Shown: positions 23,069 to 34,336 of the stretch, one piece after another
Layout: the number at the start of each line of letters is the position of its first letter
How positions within the stretch are numbered: position 1 is the stretch's first letter
Assembly: GCA_037039685.1 (NCBI GenBank)
Contig: JAWNGF010000005.1
Location: 1,674,001 to 1,738,000, forward strand
DNA from: Ceratobasidium sp. AG-K
Taxonomy: Eukaryota; Basidiomycota; Agaricomycetes; Cantharellales; Ceratobasidiaceae
DNA length: 64,000 bases
Direction: 5' to 3'
Notes under the pieces: model-generated
Seen by the model: only the letters and a program-made list of their open reading frames with translations
Databases searched by the model: none
What the model was told of the DNA's origin: nothing
Translations under genes and position numbers: made by a program

Positions 23069-25056
23069 TCACTGAGTAACGGGAAGCATGGTTTCACGCG
23101 ACCTTATATAGTCGCCCCATCTTATAGGACGTCCTCCAACTGCTGCTCCACGCCATAAGTGTTCCAGGACTGGCACAAAACATGCACCCGAGATCGTCCA
23201 AGCTCCACTCTCTTGTGAATTTGCGAGTTTATCTCGAATGGTTATTCGCTGTTTCTCGGTTCGGGCACAGACTCCGGCCTGCAGTCACAGCCATTATTCT
23301 CAGCGGACATGAAATCAACAAGACATGGCAACATACGATAAAATACTGAGCAAACATCTGGATGCTGGCTGTCGGTCGTTCAGGTTGCTTCATAGTCTTG
23401 ACGATCTGAAGTATTTGCCGTACAGAGGCCTGAATTCGAGGATCATCTGAAGTCATGTCGCCGGCTGCCTGTTTCCTCATGGTATTCAGTACGCCAGACG
23501 AGTGATATAATCTACTAACTTACCAGATACAGGTACACTAACAAGGTATGTCGCCAACTCTCTTGCACCGCAAACCATGCAACCGTCATCCACGACTCCC
23601 ACTCAGCACTTTGTGGCATAGGCTGAGGTTCCCATGTCAAGAGGGTGTGCTCGATTTCCCGCCAAGAGTGCGCAAGGGGGAGTTTATCTCGACACGCGTT
23701 GATGTCTGCAAGAGCTACCTGAAGCCTTATGGAACATCCATGAGACCACGCGTACCCATGAACTTCGGCTTGGTCGGAAGGCACGAATGTGTTGTAGTCG
23801 ATGAACTGAGGGAGCCCGTATGCCATGGCGTAAATCGTGTCCATGAATACGTAGTTCCCTAGTTCGCAACGAGGCGAGGCGAGGATCCGAGCGAGGGGAA
23901 GCGCCGTGAACTCGTAGCCATCGGGCCATAACGAAGCGTCTGAAAATACCGCATGCAGAAACGTGGGTGCCATGTGTCGGAGGTACTGGTACGTATCGTG
24001 GTCTCCGAGGAGCATCGACTTGACGTATGACACCTGTGATCAGTGTTCAGAGCGCGAAATGAACGCCCGGACTATGACTCGAACCTCTAACGCTTCACCC
24101 AATTCACCCCCAGAAGTTCGAGATGCCGTATTCTTCCCCCACAAAGCGCATAACTCCTGCTCGAGCAACTCGACCCAACCTTTGAATACCGTGTGATATC
24201 GCCAGACTTCCCCCGATAGCATGGCTTCGCAGATTTTGAATGATATGAGCTTAATTCGACGAGTAATGCTCGAAGATTGAAGTCGCAAGATCAGTGCTGA
24301 GCGGTACTGCTCTAGTTGCTGTTGAATTGGCTTGAAATATGTGAACTTGAGCATTTTGTCATCTTCACGATTCATCAGAGCAACGTGCAGGTGAATACAG
24401 GCCACATGCTTACATTGGGTCATGATATAGTTGATCAAACGCCACGAATCAGGAGAAAGCAAGGCTACGCTGGCTGGTATCCGGATATCGGATGGAAAGG
24501 CGACGTCCAACGAGGGAGAAAATGGCTGATGTTTGGTAGTGGAGATTTGCATGGAAGAATTGGATTGTTCGGCCTGCATTTGTGGCGGCCTTTGCTTCGT
24601 GGAAAAAACACTCTCCGTAGTTTCAGCATTGGAAGACAGCAGTCCTGGAGAGTCTTTGTGTGGTCCCAGAATGTTGTCGGCTGTCATAGCAGAAAAATCG
24701 GCTGGGAGATCGCACTGGTGGAGGTTCACAACTGGCCTGACTAGAAGGAAGAAGCACGCACCCCGGTGCACAATGGAGAAATGGAGTCATCAGATTTTGG
24801 AGAGTCGTTTGTAGTAAATGGCTGGCGTGGTGGTCTTGTCCTGTACGCAGCGGCTCGCTCGTTGTGTTCGTATGAGCATTCATACCCGCCCTTTATGCAC
24901 CTATTGCACTTTGGACGACTCTGGTCACATTTTTTGTGACTTTATGGCTAAATTAGTACTTGGTCGTAATTCATAACTTTGTTCGAATATATCATACCGT
25001 CGTTTGCAAGTTAAGCAGCTTTTCCCGACAGGGCCACGGGGGCGTTTACCATCCAT
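23069..25056 (-). CDS. TF11: Zn2Cys6 transcription factor, most divergent member
   Basis: Predicted about 534 aa. Exons: 25056-24998, 24939-24847, 24736-24414, 24362-24085, 24033-23524, 23468-23337, 23278-23069. The boundary between exons 2 and 3 is uncertain; the chosen 110-nt intron is the one that keeps phase. The N-terminus MDGKRPRGPVGKSCLTCKRR leads into HKKCDQSRPKCNRCIKG and YECSYEHNER, so the cluster differs from the array consensus (ECLGYSHN). The regulatory half is recognisable (YFKP, GLPQFIDYNT, DINACRDKLP, VQESWRHTLLVYLYL, FVPVLEHLWRGAA). Its position at the outer end of the array and its divergence suggest it is an old member. GATGACGTAATC lies about 140 bp upstream. Confidence 0.83.
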
Positions 25057-25777
25057 GTGGTCGTGTGCTTAGACTACTAGTGGCGAGTAGTTGTCCCAGT
25101 TGAGGCTTTGCTCGAGCTGTAGCAGCTATTATCAAAGCTAGGCGAGGTGCTCGTTTCGAAGGACGATGTGGTCGCTGAATTGCGCGAGCCAGGATATGAT
25201 GACGTAATCACCCGGTAAGCTTGAGCTCAGTCAGCACTTTCGGGGATCCGGAGAAGCTCGAGGTCCGCCCTCTTTTATTAGCAATCACTTTGAAGTTTAG
25301 ATTTGCCTCCTCCTTTCCCCCATCGACCCAATTATGAGTACCCTTTCACCTCGTATATGAACGCATTCCCTTGTCAGTAAACAATAGTATGTGCTCGACT
25401 GCTTCAGAGCACGTGATCGCGAGTCCGCCCAGCGCGCTCTGGAACCAACGCAGTGCTTCTGAGCAAGACCTCCGCCCCGGCCCGGTACCCTTTCTGGTTC
25501 TTGCCGAGCTGGCATTGCTTCTTCAATGTTTCACTAAAGCGCTCGAGAACGCCACTTGAACCTCCTGGTGCTCTACCTGCGCACTTGGAGTACGAAATTG
25601 GTCTAGTGGCGCTAGTACCGGTCAACCGGCGCTATCTCCCCTACAAGCATTGTATCTATTTTTTATTATTTTGTTGGGGGACACCAATGATAGCACAAAA
25701 TCGCAACGCGGAAACAAACCGTACAGCACGACAGTAAACTGTTACACGAGCTAGGAATCACTATTATCAACGAATAT
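25057..25777. other. Intergenic region between TF11 and the methyltransferase gene
   Basis: 720 bp. It contains the TF11 promoter with a bZIP-like GATGACGTAATC near 25,197. No convincing open frame; the small frames seen lack splice partners and family signatures. Confidence 0.45.
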
Positions 25778-27056
25778 TCATGCACGCTTAAACCCATAAG
25801 TAAGATGGTACTTGACCGACACCTGCACGCCAGGCTTGTAAACATCCCGTATTGCCCCGTCCACAAGTTGTTGCGCCTCTTCTGAAGTTAATCCAAACAC
25901 TTGAAAAGGCGCGTGCATGCTCCTCCATATATGCGCCCATCCGTGCGCCCCAATCTTTCCTACATCCTGCATTCGCTTCTCCGCCGGCCAAGTTCCTATC
26001 GGTACTAGCTCTGGTGCGTAGAAAATGTCCCGAAACCCGAGCATTCGCTCCACAAAAGGTTCTACGAATCCGGACGATGGGTCCTCCAGATCCTGGGGGA
26101 CCCATACATCGGACTCGGGAGTCAACCAAAGTGGCATATCATGACACATGCGTACATCAACGCCTTGGTGTGCCAGTCCCATACGGGTCATTTCGAGTGC
26201 CCTAGACAAGTGGGGAAGACTCTCGAACGCAGGGCGCTCCGGGGCATTGGCTTCGTACGCGGAGAGCTCCCAATTTCCAAACATAAAGAGCCCACCAGGA
26301 CGAAGCACACGATATACTTCGCGAACAAGGGCTTTGGGATTCTTGAGCTATAAACGCTTCAATAGTGAGAGATTATAAGCCACGACCGGTACTCACGTGC
26401 ATAGCTGCATGACGAAGATGGACAACATCGAACGTATTTGCTGGCTCAGCTATCCCATTGTACAAGTCGTAGATTTCATACGCGATATTTGCTTGAGAAG
26501 TATGGGGAATCAACGGTGTGTTGTCTACGCTAGTGAATTGAACGTGAGGGAAGTCATTTGCCATTTCTCGGACCCTATGATCTCAATGTATTTCCATCAA
26601 GTTTGATCAACAAAAAGTTGGCTTACCAAGATCCCTCAGCAGTTATCAAGTCGAGGACCTTTTTTTGCCTTCCCCCGGTGTCGGGCGCAAGCATTTCGCG
26701 GAGCGGTCCAATAATGTTCCCTCCAAAGTATATCTTGAGCTGGATATGCTGTAGCATTAGTCGCTTAACTTCGCCCACATCTGTGGGCAGCGCAATCGGT
26801 ATGTTCTCGTCCCTCGGAAACATCCGACCATTTAGCTCCTGAAAATACTCTATCACACCGGGAAAGTAACCTATCAGCCGTCGATTACAAAATATGGACC
26901 ATGAAGCATACCAATGGCCTCTTCAGAAGCTAGTGTACTCATAGTATCGGTCGTCGTATCAGATGCAGCATCGGACTCGATGTCACTCATGCGATCATCA
27001 TAAGCGTTGTCATTGACGAAATAGACAGGGGCAGGGGTAGTCTCTCGATGGTCCAT
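25778..27056 (-). CDS. SAM-dependent methyltransferase-like protein (class I fold) with altered motif I
   Basis: Predicted 378 aa, exons 27056-26912, 26870-26627, 26574-26397, 26347-25778; phases agree. Layout is that of basidiomycete LaeA/UbiE-like methyltransferases: an acidic N-terminal region, YFPGVIEYFQELNGRMF, motif I at residues ~115-125, the acidic strand-2 end (VQFTSVDNTPLIP), the motif IV region (FDVVHLRHAAMH) and post-motif VLRPGGLFMFGNWEL. Motif I reads VLDLITAEGSW, where active enzymes have a glycine-rich loop such as LDLGTGxGxW. Two of the three glycines are lost, so cofactor binding may be changed or absent. The substrate is unknown; such genes often serve secondary metabolism or regulation. 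No biosynthetic cluster surrounds it. Confidence 0.85.
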
Positions 27057-27591
27057 TCAAATGAGAGTCGTTGGACCTATGATAGAGTGTGCGTGTGTAG
27101 TTGTGGTAGCTCAAGGGGAAAGGTGGGAGACGGTGGACCTATAAACCCCCACACCATACTTTAAATCCCAGGACGCCAACAGGCAAAGTAACCTAATTCA
27201 ACTCTAATCTACCAGTCTGGTTGTGCGTAGATCTCAATAGATATTACGTTGACAAATACGCCCAGGCAACCCTGTTGTGATGGTCGACTTGTAAACATGG
27301 GTTCTTCGGTTGATCAATGAACTCGATGATGAGGTGATAAGATTGTATGCGCCAAATAGCCGGATAGAAAGGCTATCACGGCCACATCAAACAGTAAGGC
27401 CAGTCTGATACTCTTTTCCGGGCTCACTGTGGACAGCTTCCAACGATAAGATCTTCACATAGGGTCAGAACCATTGTATCGCTTGGGGACCCTCCAAAGC
27501 GTCGTCAGGCTTGTATTTGCTGCGATCGTTGAAATTCGCGACTCATCGAATTTATCCGTTGTCCATATGGTCTCAGAGACAAGAAAATTAG
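27057..27591. other. Intergenic region
   Basis: About 530 bp 5' of the methyltransferase gene, containing its promoter. No supported gene. Confidence 0.4.
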
Positions 27592-27769
27592 CTCATTTAC
27601 TTGGGAAGAGAAGATGCTGCAGCGCACGGCAACTTGGAATTCGCATCAGTAAACCCATATTATGGTGCCAAAGAAGGGGCTGCACATCAGAGTCAATGTT
27701 ACGGCACTGTTACAGCGGCAACGACCGGAAACGCATTATCCATGGCTACCCAAATTGGCGTAAGAAATG
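27592..27769 (+). CDS. Candidate isolated exon, function unknown
   Basis: An open stretch bounded by a good acceptor (TTAG before 27592) and a good donor (GTAAGTGG after 27769). It encodes LIYLGREDAAAHGNLEFASV followed by NPYYGAKEGAAHQSQCYGT and a Thr/Ala-rich end. The amino-acid texture looks coding, but no flanking exons or family could be recognised on this strand. A competing minus-strand frame at 27,825-28,017 (ending WDRFNSV) also looks partly coding. It may be part of a decayed gene. Confidence 0.25.
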
Positions 27770-28768
27770 GTAAGTGGTTGAAAAAGCGTTGCCCGTCCGA
27801 CACCGGACAAGGTGTCTGAGAGACTTACACGTGCACGTATAATTCCATTGGCATATTCCTCGATCGCACTGAATTGAACCTATCCCAAATAGCGTAATTT
27901 CGCCCTCTAACGTCGCCCGATCGGATAAGCCCATTCAGATTGAGGTTTACTTTCAAAGCCACTCCGCCAATGGGCGACAAGGGAAGCCAGGTTCCGAGTT
28001 TTATCACATACGTCATGGCGCGACACACTGAGGAACCACGAATGGAACAAACTGCGCCACAAATTGCTCATATCCTGAGTCATTGATAAATTTAGGTCTA
28101 TGGGTGTATCTCAATCACGGCGTTTCAAGGGACGACCTCACATACGGCTCTAATATTCCGCCACTTTGGCCAGTGCAAAGCTCAGGTTTCGAGCATTCGT
28201 CTTACTACGAGTCAAGTAGGTGAACCCCGTAGTTGGCGGGTGTGGCCGGATTATGCAAGGTCAGGTAGTCAGAACGGCGCTGTTTCCGTGCGATCGTATT
28301 GAGTGCCCACTCTAAACACCAACCCCCTGACAGCTCAACCATCTCAACTAAACCAATCGGCAGCGTATAACACAGGTGCAAGTTGTTCAGGCGTTGAAGT
28401 TCGAACGTTATTATAAATAAAGTATGCTCGTTTGATCCGTCAAATCGTGCGCGTGGTAGTCCTCCAACATTGTAGAATTCCCGGGTCTGATGGGCGAGAG
28501 CTTTAGGTTAGCGCACTTTACTGACCCGCCCGCATATAGCCTGTTCAGCAGTGGCTATAGGCCCCATGAGCTGCGCTAGACGCCAAAGCCAGCTCTTAGG
28601 GCGGTGATCCAACTAAATTTCCAAGTTGATTTAAACTCGAATTCATATCTATGGCATACCAATACGATCAATCATACAATACAAATACTCCAACACCAAG
28701 ACCCAGAGAGCATAGATAATAATACAGTAACTCCCTCCTACCCCCTTCCAGAGACCCATGCGGAGGTT
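27770..28768. other. Intergenic region with weak coding traces
   Basis: About 1 kb. The only trace is a minus-strand frame 28,017-27,825 starting MTYVIKLGTWLPLSPIGG, without a convincing continuation. No tRNA, repeat or mobile element recognised. Confidence 0.35.
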
Positions 28769-29363
28769 CTAGTGCTCTACTCCACTCACACCGTCGTCAC
28801 GTGTCGTCCTCTCGTCGCTCACACTGATATCCCAGCTTCTCCTCGGGGTCCATGAGGTTCGGCCAGTCAGCGAAGAAGACCGAGAGTGTGAATAAGGATG
28901 AGCCCTCGCGCGGGCAGGACTCCCAGATCGATAGCGCTTGGGAGGAGAGGGAGAGACCGGGCTTCTTCGGTCCTCGCGGCTCTTTGGCCTTTGCTGCCCG
29001 GTTTGGCTGCCGGCGGCTGCCGGCTGGGACATGTTCTGTTGGATTTGCGCGCCGAGGACTGCCATTTGCATTTGAATGACTTGTTGCTGGAGCGCGGCAA
29101 TGCTGGTGATTCGCTGGTCCTCGGCGGCTTTGGCTTTGAGTAGAGCAATGAGCATATCTCGATCCCCTTGTCCTTGAGATGCATAGGCACTAAGAACCTC
29201 GCGAAGGGTGGGTGGAGGAGGCTATAACAACGTGAGCCACGGCTGGATGGTCTCGGAGAAGATTGCTTACCTGGGAGAGACTGGCGAACACTGTGTCTGC
29301 GGCTGGGTTTGTGCCCGATTGTGGCAACGGAGAGCGAGGTGGCGAAGCGTATGCGGAGGCCAT
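28769..29363 (-). CDS. Small conserved-looking protein with Gln-rich helix and Arg/Ser-rich tail
   Basis: Predicted 181 aa from two exons, 29363-29271 and 29221-28769. The N-terminus MASAYASPPRSPLPQSGTNP is followed by TLREVLSAYASQGQGDRDML, a helical segment with LLKAKAAEDQRITSIAALQQ, a Gln-rich run, and a basic Ser/Arg/Pro tail (SPSPPKRYRSGSPARARAHP). The tail resembles nuclear, SR-like or disordered regions. I believe similar short proteins of unknown function occur in other mushrooms, but cannot verify this here. A nuclear role is only a guess from composition. Confidence 0.7.
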
Positions 29364-30694
29364 GGTAAGATGTTAGGAAGTCTGGATTGCAAGACTAGTG
29401 AGAGGTTATGTTGGAGTGACAACCCCTTGTCGGCGCCTGTACTTATGCAGGACCTAAGCATTGCTTGTTTCTTGGCAGAGCTACTTTCAGACATAAAAAT
29501 CGATTAAAGACTATTTTGAGACTACTTGCCAAGAGCTCCGCAGGCTCGGTTTAGGCTTGGGTTTTTAATAGGCAATTAGTCAGCTACCGAGCCAGGGCAA
29601 AAATAGCTTGGGTACGTGTAATTTGACAGCGACCGAGGCTTGTCCCGATATTGGCAGCTGTCTCGTAGTTGGTACTGAGAGTGCGACAACCGTCGAGAAT
29701 ATCCCCAGCTTAATGTGTGCCATGGACTTTGGACGGGTATGTTATGATAGGTCTTGATGTGTACAATAATAGAAAGGTTGGCGCGGGTGTCTAAAATAGG
29801 ACGGGATTCTACCTCAGTGCTTGGCGTTACGTTCCGTTCTAGGGGTTACCGGAAGGAGCCTCGGATTGGAAGGCCTTGCGGAAGGTTCTCGCAATGAGCG
29901 TTTGCTGTCGTGTCGAACCGTCAGAGATGACGCCGTTTCGATCCAGGCCTCGGAATTGTCGCGACTCGGTTTATATTTTCAAGACCCGAGCTGGGAGTTT
30001 GCTACAGCGGGTGCCGACAATACAATGTAACGGGGTAACACAGACTGTTGAATCCATGTTTTTGGATAGCCGGTAACCTAGCCGGCGCGACGTTCTCCGA
30101 AAGAGCCCGATGGTGCAGGCTAGGCCAAGCACTACCTGGGTGATTCTCTACCGGCTAACGCAACTGAAGGTATAACGAGCGTAATTACATAAGGTTTATC
30201 TATGCCAATTTTAGCATTTAATCCGAGGAGCACTATAGTATCTCACGGTATGTGTTGCAAACAATGTCCACTGGCGAAAACAACGCATTCGCTTGGGTGG
30301 TTTTACAAGGATAGCTCTTTACTAATTGGAAGGGCCCACAATAGCAATAGCTTCATACTGGGCTGTTGTGTATTTAAAGTCTGGGTTCTTGGCGGACTTA
30401 GTGGTACCGGCGGTGGTCAGTATCCGTTGAGGTTTGGCTTTTGGTACCACACCAAAATACGAACGTTGCGGCAGACCACCTGTGAATGGGGATGATGCGC
30501 GGATATCGTACCACATAAGTAAATTATCCGAAAAATACCCAAAAGCGGCCTAACATGCGTGTCATGATGAGAAATTGCCAGATCATTTCTATAGGCTCTA
30601 GCTGGTCGAGGTGGCGATCGAGATCCTCAGCGGTGGCTGTGCTCCCTTCTCTGACATCATGTGACTTACGCGCCACCGGACAGCGACTCCAACC
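29364..30694. other. Intergenic region
   Basis: About 1.3 kb between divergently arranged genes (the small protein gene on minus, RAD17 on plus). It should hold both promoters. No open frame with splice support and no repeat recognised. Confidence 0.5.
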
Positions 30695-33449
30695 ATGGCG
30701 CGTAAGGCCGTCGCGTCGCCGCCCAAAGTGAATCGGAAACGCCCATTGAAGAGGAGCACGTTTTCGTCCGACTCTTTATTTGGCTTTGGGACACCTCCTT
30801 CGAACGGCAGTACTCCTCGGCAGGTGTGTCTCTGCAGTTCCTACTCAAGGCAACCACTGACATATTGTGAAAGCTCAGTGTCCCAAGATTCACTTTGAGC
30901 CAAGGAACCTCGCCTCAAGCTCAGGTCATCGATCTTACGGGAGATGATGATGAATCACTTCCCCGGTCGACCCCTCCAATCCCCGTACCTCCCGCCAAGA
31001 AGGCGCGAAGAACTTCACCATCGCCGATTTCGAACCCCCCTCGGCCACGCGTTCATAAACCGATCGATAAGCAAAAAGATCACGAGGATGGACCGGAAGG
31101 GACTTTGCATGACAATGAGGCTTTATGGATCGATCTTCATACTCCAGAACAGCCGGTATGTCCGGTTTCTGTGTTAGTCTTTGGTACCCGAGTCTAATAT
31201 CCATTAGGAATCGCTGGCTGTGCATTCCAGAAAGGTCGAGGACGTTCGGAGATGGCTGAACGAGGCTCTTACAGGCGGTCCAACTGAGAAATTAAGGAGG
31301 TATCGGGTATGTTATGCTGCCAACTGGGCATGCGTCAATCTATTGACATGTAGGGTAGCGGATTTTAGTTCTTACAGGCCCGTCCGGATCCGGGAAGACA
31401 GCTACATTGAAGGTGCTAGCCAAAGAGGTCAATGCGGAGATTATCGAATGGCACGCCAGCTCGGATGAATTTTCAACATCCGAGAGTTATGGTGCGTCTA
31501 TATTCTCGTTCGAGTACATTCCCCTGACTGTTGAATCTTGGGTCTTATACATTAGATTATCAATCTGCCACAACAAAGCTCGTTTCCTTCCTTGATCGTG
31601 CAGGCTCATACAGTTCTCTCACCCTAGACTCGACTACCAGCTTCCCATCCACCTCCGCGCCAAAAGACAGCTCGGCTTCCCCTGAAAATCATCATAAAAT
31701 CCTTCTGCTCGAAGACTTTCCCGCACTCTCTCACCCGCGCGCTCGAAGTCCATTTCACGCTGCCCTTGTGAAGTTTGCAGAGACCGCCCCACCCCCGGCT
31801 TCACGCGCTTCACATCTCGTTTATCCGCCGCTGGTGATTATCATATCGGACGCAGGCCTTAGGGCGGGCGACACGTTCAATTATTCGCGAGACGACGTGC
31901 TAGACATTAGGACGGTTTTGCCACCTTCCCTGCTCGGATCTCATTATGTCACTCAAATTAAGTATGCACATATTCAAGCCGTACCACATTCCTTGTCTTA
32001 TAAACGACTTACCCACAGATTCAACCCTATTGCGGCGACGTTTATGCGCAAGGCACTCGCATCAGTCTTATCATCTCACCTTCCGTTACTCAACTCGGCC
32101 TCCAAGTCGAAGACTTCGAGCCTGCCCAAGGAAATAATTGACGAGCTCATCGAAGCTGCCAACGGCGATATACGAAGTGCGATCATGGGTGTACAATTTG
32201 CATGCGTTGCCGCGAGCAAAGGCGAAGACCAATCGAAAGCGACTGGGAGAAGAACAGCCAAGGGTAAAGGAAAAGCTGGGACCAAGAGCGAGAGGGATGC
32301 TGCTCTCAAAACCATGTGGGTCACCTCTGATTCCGACTGAGACCGAGATGGTTAATACGTGTATCATAGGTTTGCTGCGGTAACGAGGCGAGAACATGCC
32401 TTGGTACTGTTTCATCTGTTGGGCAAAGTGTTTTATAACAAACGTCAGTTCCTTTGCTTTGAGAGTTGATAATAAGTACAGGTATACTGATGTTGATCCT
32501 TCTCGCGGGTGTTGTGTCTCTGTAGGTTATGGCGATCCAGATGAACCAGGCGAAGCTCCACCCCAACTAGCCGAGCGTTTGCCGGAGCATCTACGAGAGT
32601 TTGAAAGAAGACCCTCAAAGGTTGACGTATCGGTGCGTACTATATCTTCGTACTTGATCAATGTTTCGGCTGACTGTTTGATCTACAGGCCCTTCACGCC
32701 GACTCACCAGTCGACGCTTCGCTCTTTTCACTTTACGTTCAACAAAATTACACCCAATTCTGCGACGATATAGACCAGTGCTTGGGTTTAGCCGAAGCAT
32801 TGAGCGAGGCGGATGGAGGGATGGGCGTTTTGGACGATAATGTTAGCCTTTGGTGAAGTCTACAAAATGATTACTAACGAGCATCCTAGGTAACGATATC
32901 TGCAGCCCAGTCGCAGCACACCTTTCAGCATGTTGCACGTAGCACCCTGCTTGCCCTTCCTTCCCCCGTCCCACGACGATCTCAGGTAACCCGTAAACCC
33001 GCCTGGTTCGCCGCTCGAGCCAAGGAACGTGAGGTCGAAGGGAGCATCGAAGATACCAAGCAATGGTTGATTGAACGGGGTGGTTTAGGCGGCGGCGACA
33101 CTCACAGACTGGGATACTGGGATAGGAGGAGCGTGGTTCTAGACGTAGGGGGTCTATTAGGGAGACTGGGTACCCAAGGTGCGACTACATTTGCTTTCGC
33201 TTTAGTGACCAGTGTTTTGATGATCCCATAGTTCCTCCGTCTGCTCGAATGTTCAGCACACTACGTTGGGATGTTGACAGTTCTCGAAGCGCGGACGATC
33301 AATTGGGCGAGGAGGAGACTGTCGAAGGAGCAGATGTTGCCGAGGCGGACCTCGAAGCGCTGGAGAGGCGGGCCGTTGGGGTTGAAAGACCCAAGGAAGA
33401 AAAGCCTGAGAAAGGATATTTGAGCGACGATGATATCGACGATTTTTGA
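30695..33449 (+). CDS. RAD17: DNA-damage checkpoint clamp loader Rad17 (budding-yeast Rad24)
   Basis: Predicted 728 aa from eleven exons: 30695-30823, 30874-31155, 31208-31306, 31359-31491, 31556-31961, 32019-32315, 32370-32443, 32526-32632, 32689-32841, 32890-33178, 33232-33449; every phase closes. Rad17 replaces Rfc1 in an RFC-like complex that loads the 9-1-1 clamp at damaged DNA. Seen here: a basic N-terminal tail with VIDLTGDDDE, the family entry motif (LWIDLHTPEQPESLAVHSRK), Walker A LTGPSGSGKTATLKVLA, a Walker B-like strand ILLLEDFPAL, a sensor-type helix region and GDIRSAIMGVQFA. The C-terminus is acidic (YLSDDDIDDF), as expected for the clamp-binding tail of Rad17. The exon 2 acceptor was chosen by phase. 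Confidence 0.93.
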
Positions 33450-33656
33450 CATCGGGCAACGTGAGAAGTGGGAAACTTAAGTTATTTCATTATGCATATT
33501 CATACTGTGCTTTCGTTGGCCATCGTACATCTATCTAATTGCACTGGACCGGGATGTTGATGATAATTTAAGCAGTGCTCAATCGTTAATGGAGCTATGG
33601 ACGAACGTGTGCGTGAACACCGAAGCAGGCTCCCGTAAACAGATGGGGATAGTTGA
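33450..33656. other. 3' flank of RAD17 up to the transposon, ending in the target duplication TGA
   Basis: Short spacer. Its last three bases (33,654-33,656, TGA) equal the three bases after the element (37,179-37,181). Confidence 0.6.
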
Positions 33657-33726
33657 CACCGCACTTCACTCCGGTTTGGAATTGCATGATCCTGGTGCTT
33701 GTCGGGTCAAAAAACGCCAGGACAGC
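33657..33726 (+). repeat. Left terminal inverted repeat of the CACTA element
   Basis: Begins CACCGCACTTCACTCCGG and ends GCCAGGACAGC. Followed directly by the nested MITE-like repeat. Confidence 0.85.
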
Positions 33727-33963
33727 TCAACCAAAAGCGAGAAATCTCGTTTGGCTCGTGAGTTCTTGTGATGATTGGAGCTATCTCGTCAAGCTCGTGA
33801 TGGTTCGTGAGTGCTCACGAGATGTTACGAGCAGAAACGAGCCTTTTGCTCGTTTGTCTCCTGAGCGCTTATGAGCAACCCCGAGCTCTCCAGAGACCGC
33901 CGAGATAGTCCCGGGCATCACGAGACCTCAAGAGCCAACCGAGATTTCTCGGGTTTGGTTGAG
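33726..33963. mobile_element. MITE-like element, copy 2, nested in the CACTA left end
   Basis: 238 bp with inverted ends: left CTCAACCAAAAGCGAGAAAT; right end reverse-complemented CTCAACCAAACCCGAGAAAT. The interior matches copy 1 at 15.35 kb almost throughout, including GTGAGTGCTCACG and AACGAGCCTTTTGCTCGTTT. It sits exactly at the inner border of the CACTA terminal repeat. The target duplication is not clear. Confidence 0.75.
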
Positions 33964-34120
33964 AGGGACAGGGCAGCGGCGCTTAGCGCCAGGACAACGC
34001 CAGAACAAGGTACCCGCCCAGCGACAAGCCAGCGCCAGGCGATTTGTGGGGACTGGCACTGTCCTACCATTGTCCGGGCGCTTCCTGGCGCTGTTATGGC
34101 ATTGTTCTGGGGGTTTATTT
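33964..34120. repeat. Subterminal repeats of the CACTA element, left side
   Basis: Multiple copies of GCGCCAGG / CCAGGAC and the complement CCTGGCGC within 150 bp (GCGCCAGGACAACGCCAG near 33,988; CTTCCTGGCGC near 34,081). Such words are the usual transposase-binding sites in CACTA elements. The right side (37,060-37,140) has the same words. Confidence 0.6.
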
Positions 34121-34336
34121 GCGGTTGCCGGGTGGTAATTGTACAATAGTATATTAAATCCCATAGATGGAAATTACATGTCCAAGACAGGACGGCCAAG
34201 ACAATCTACACACTCATTTGGACAATCTGGTAAATCATATGGGTTCGAATGAAAAATTTTGACGTGAGATTCGTCAACGCCAGTTGCAAAAAGACGGGAT
34301 CGCACTTACTGAACCCCCGTGCTCTGAACCTTCGCC

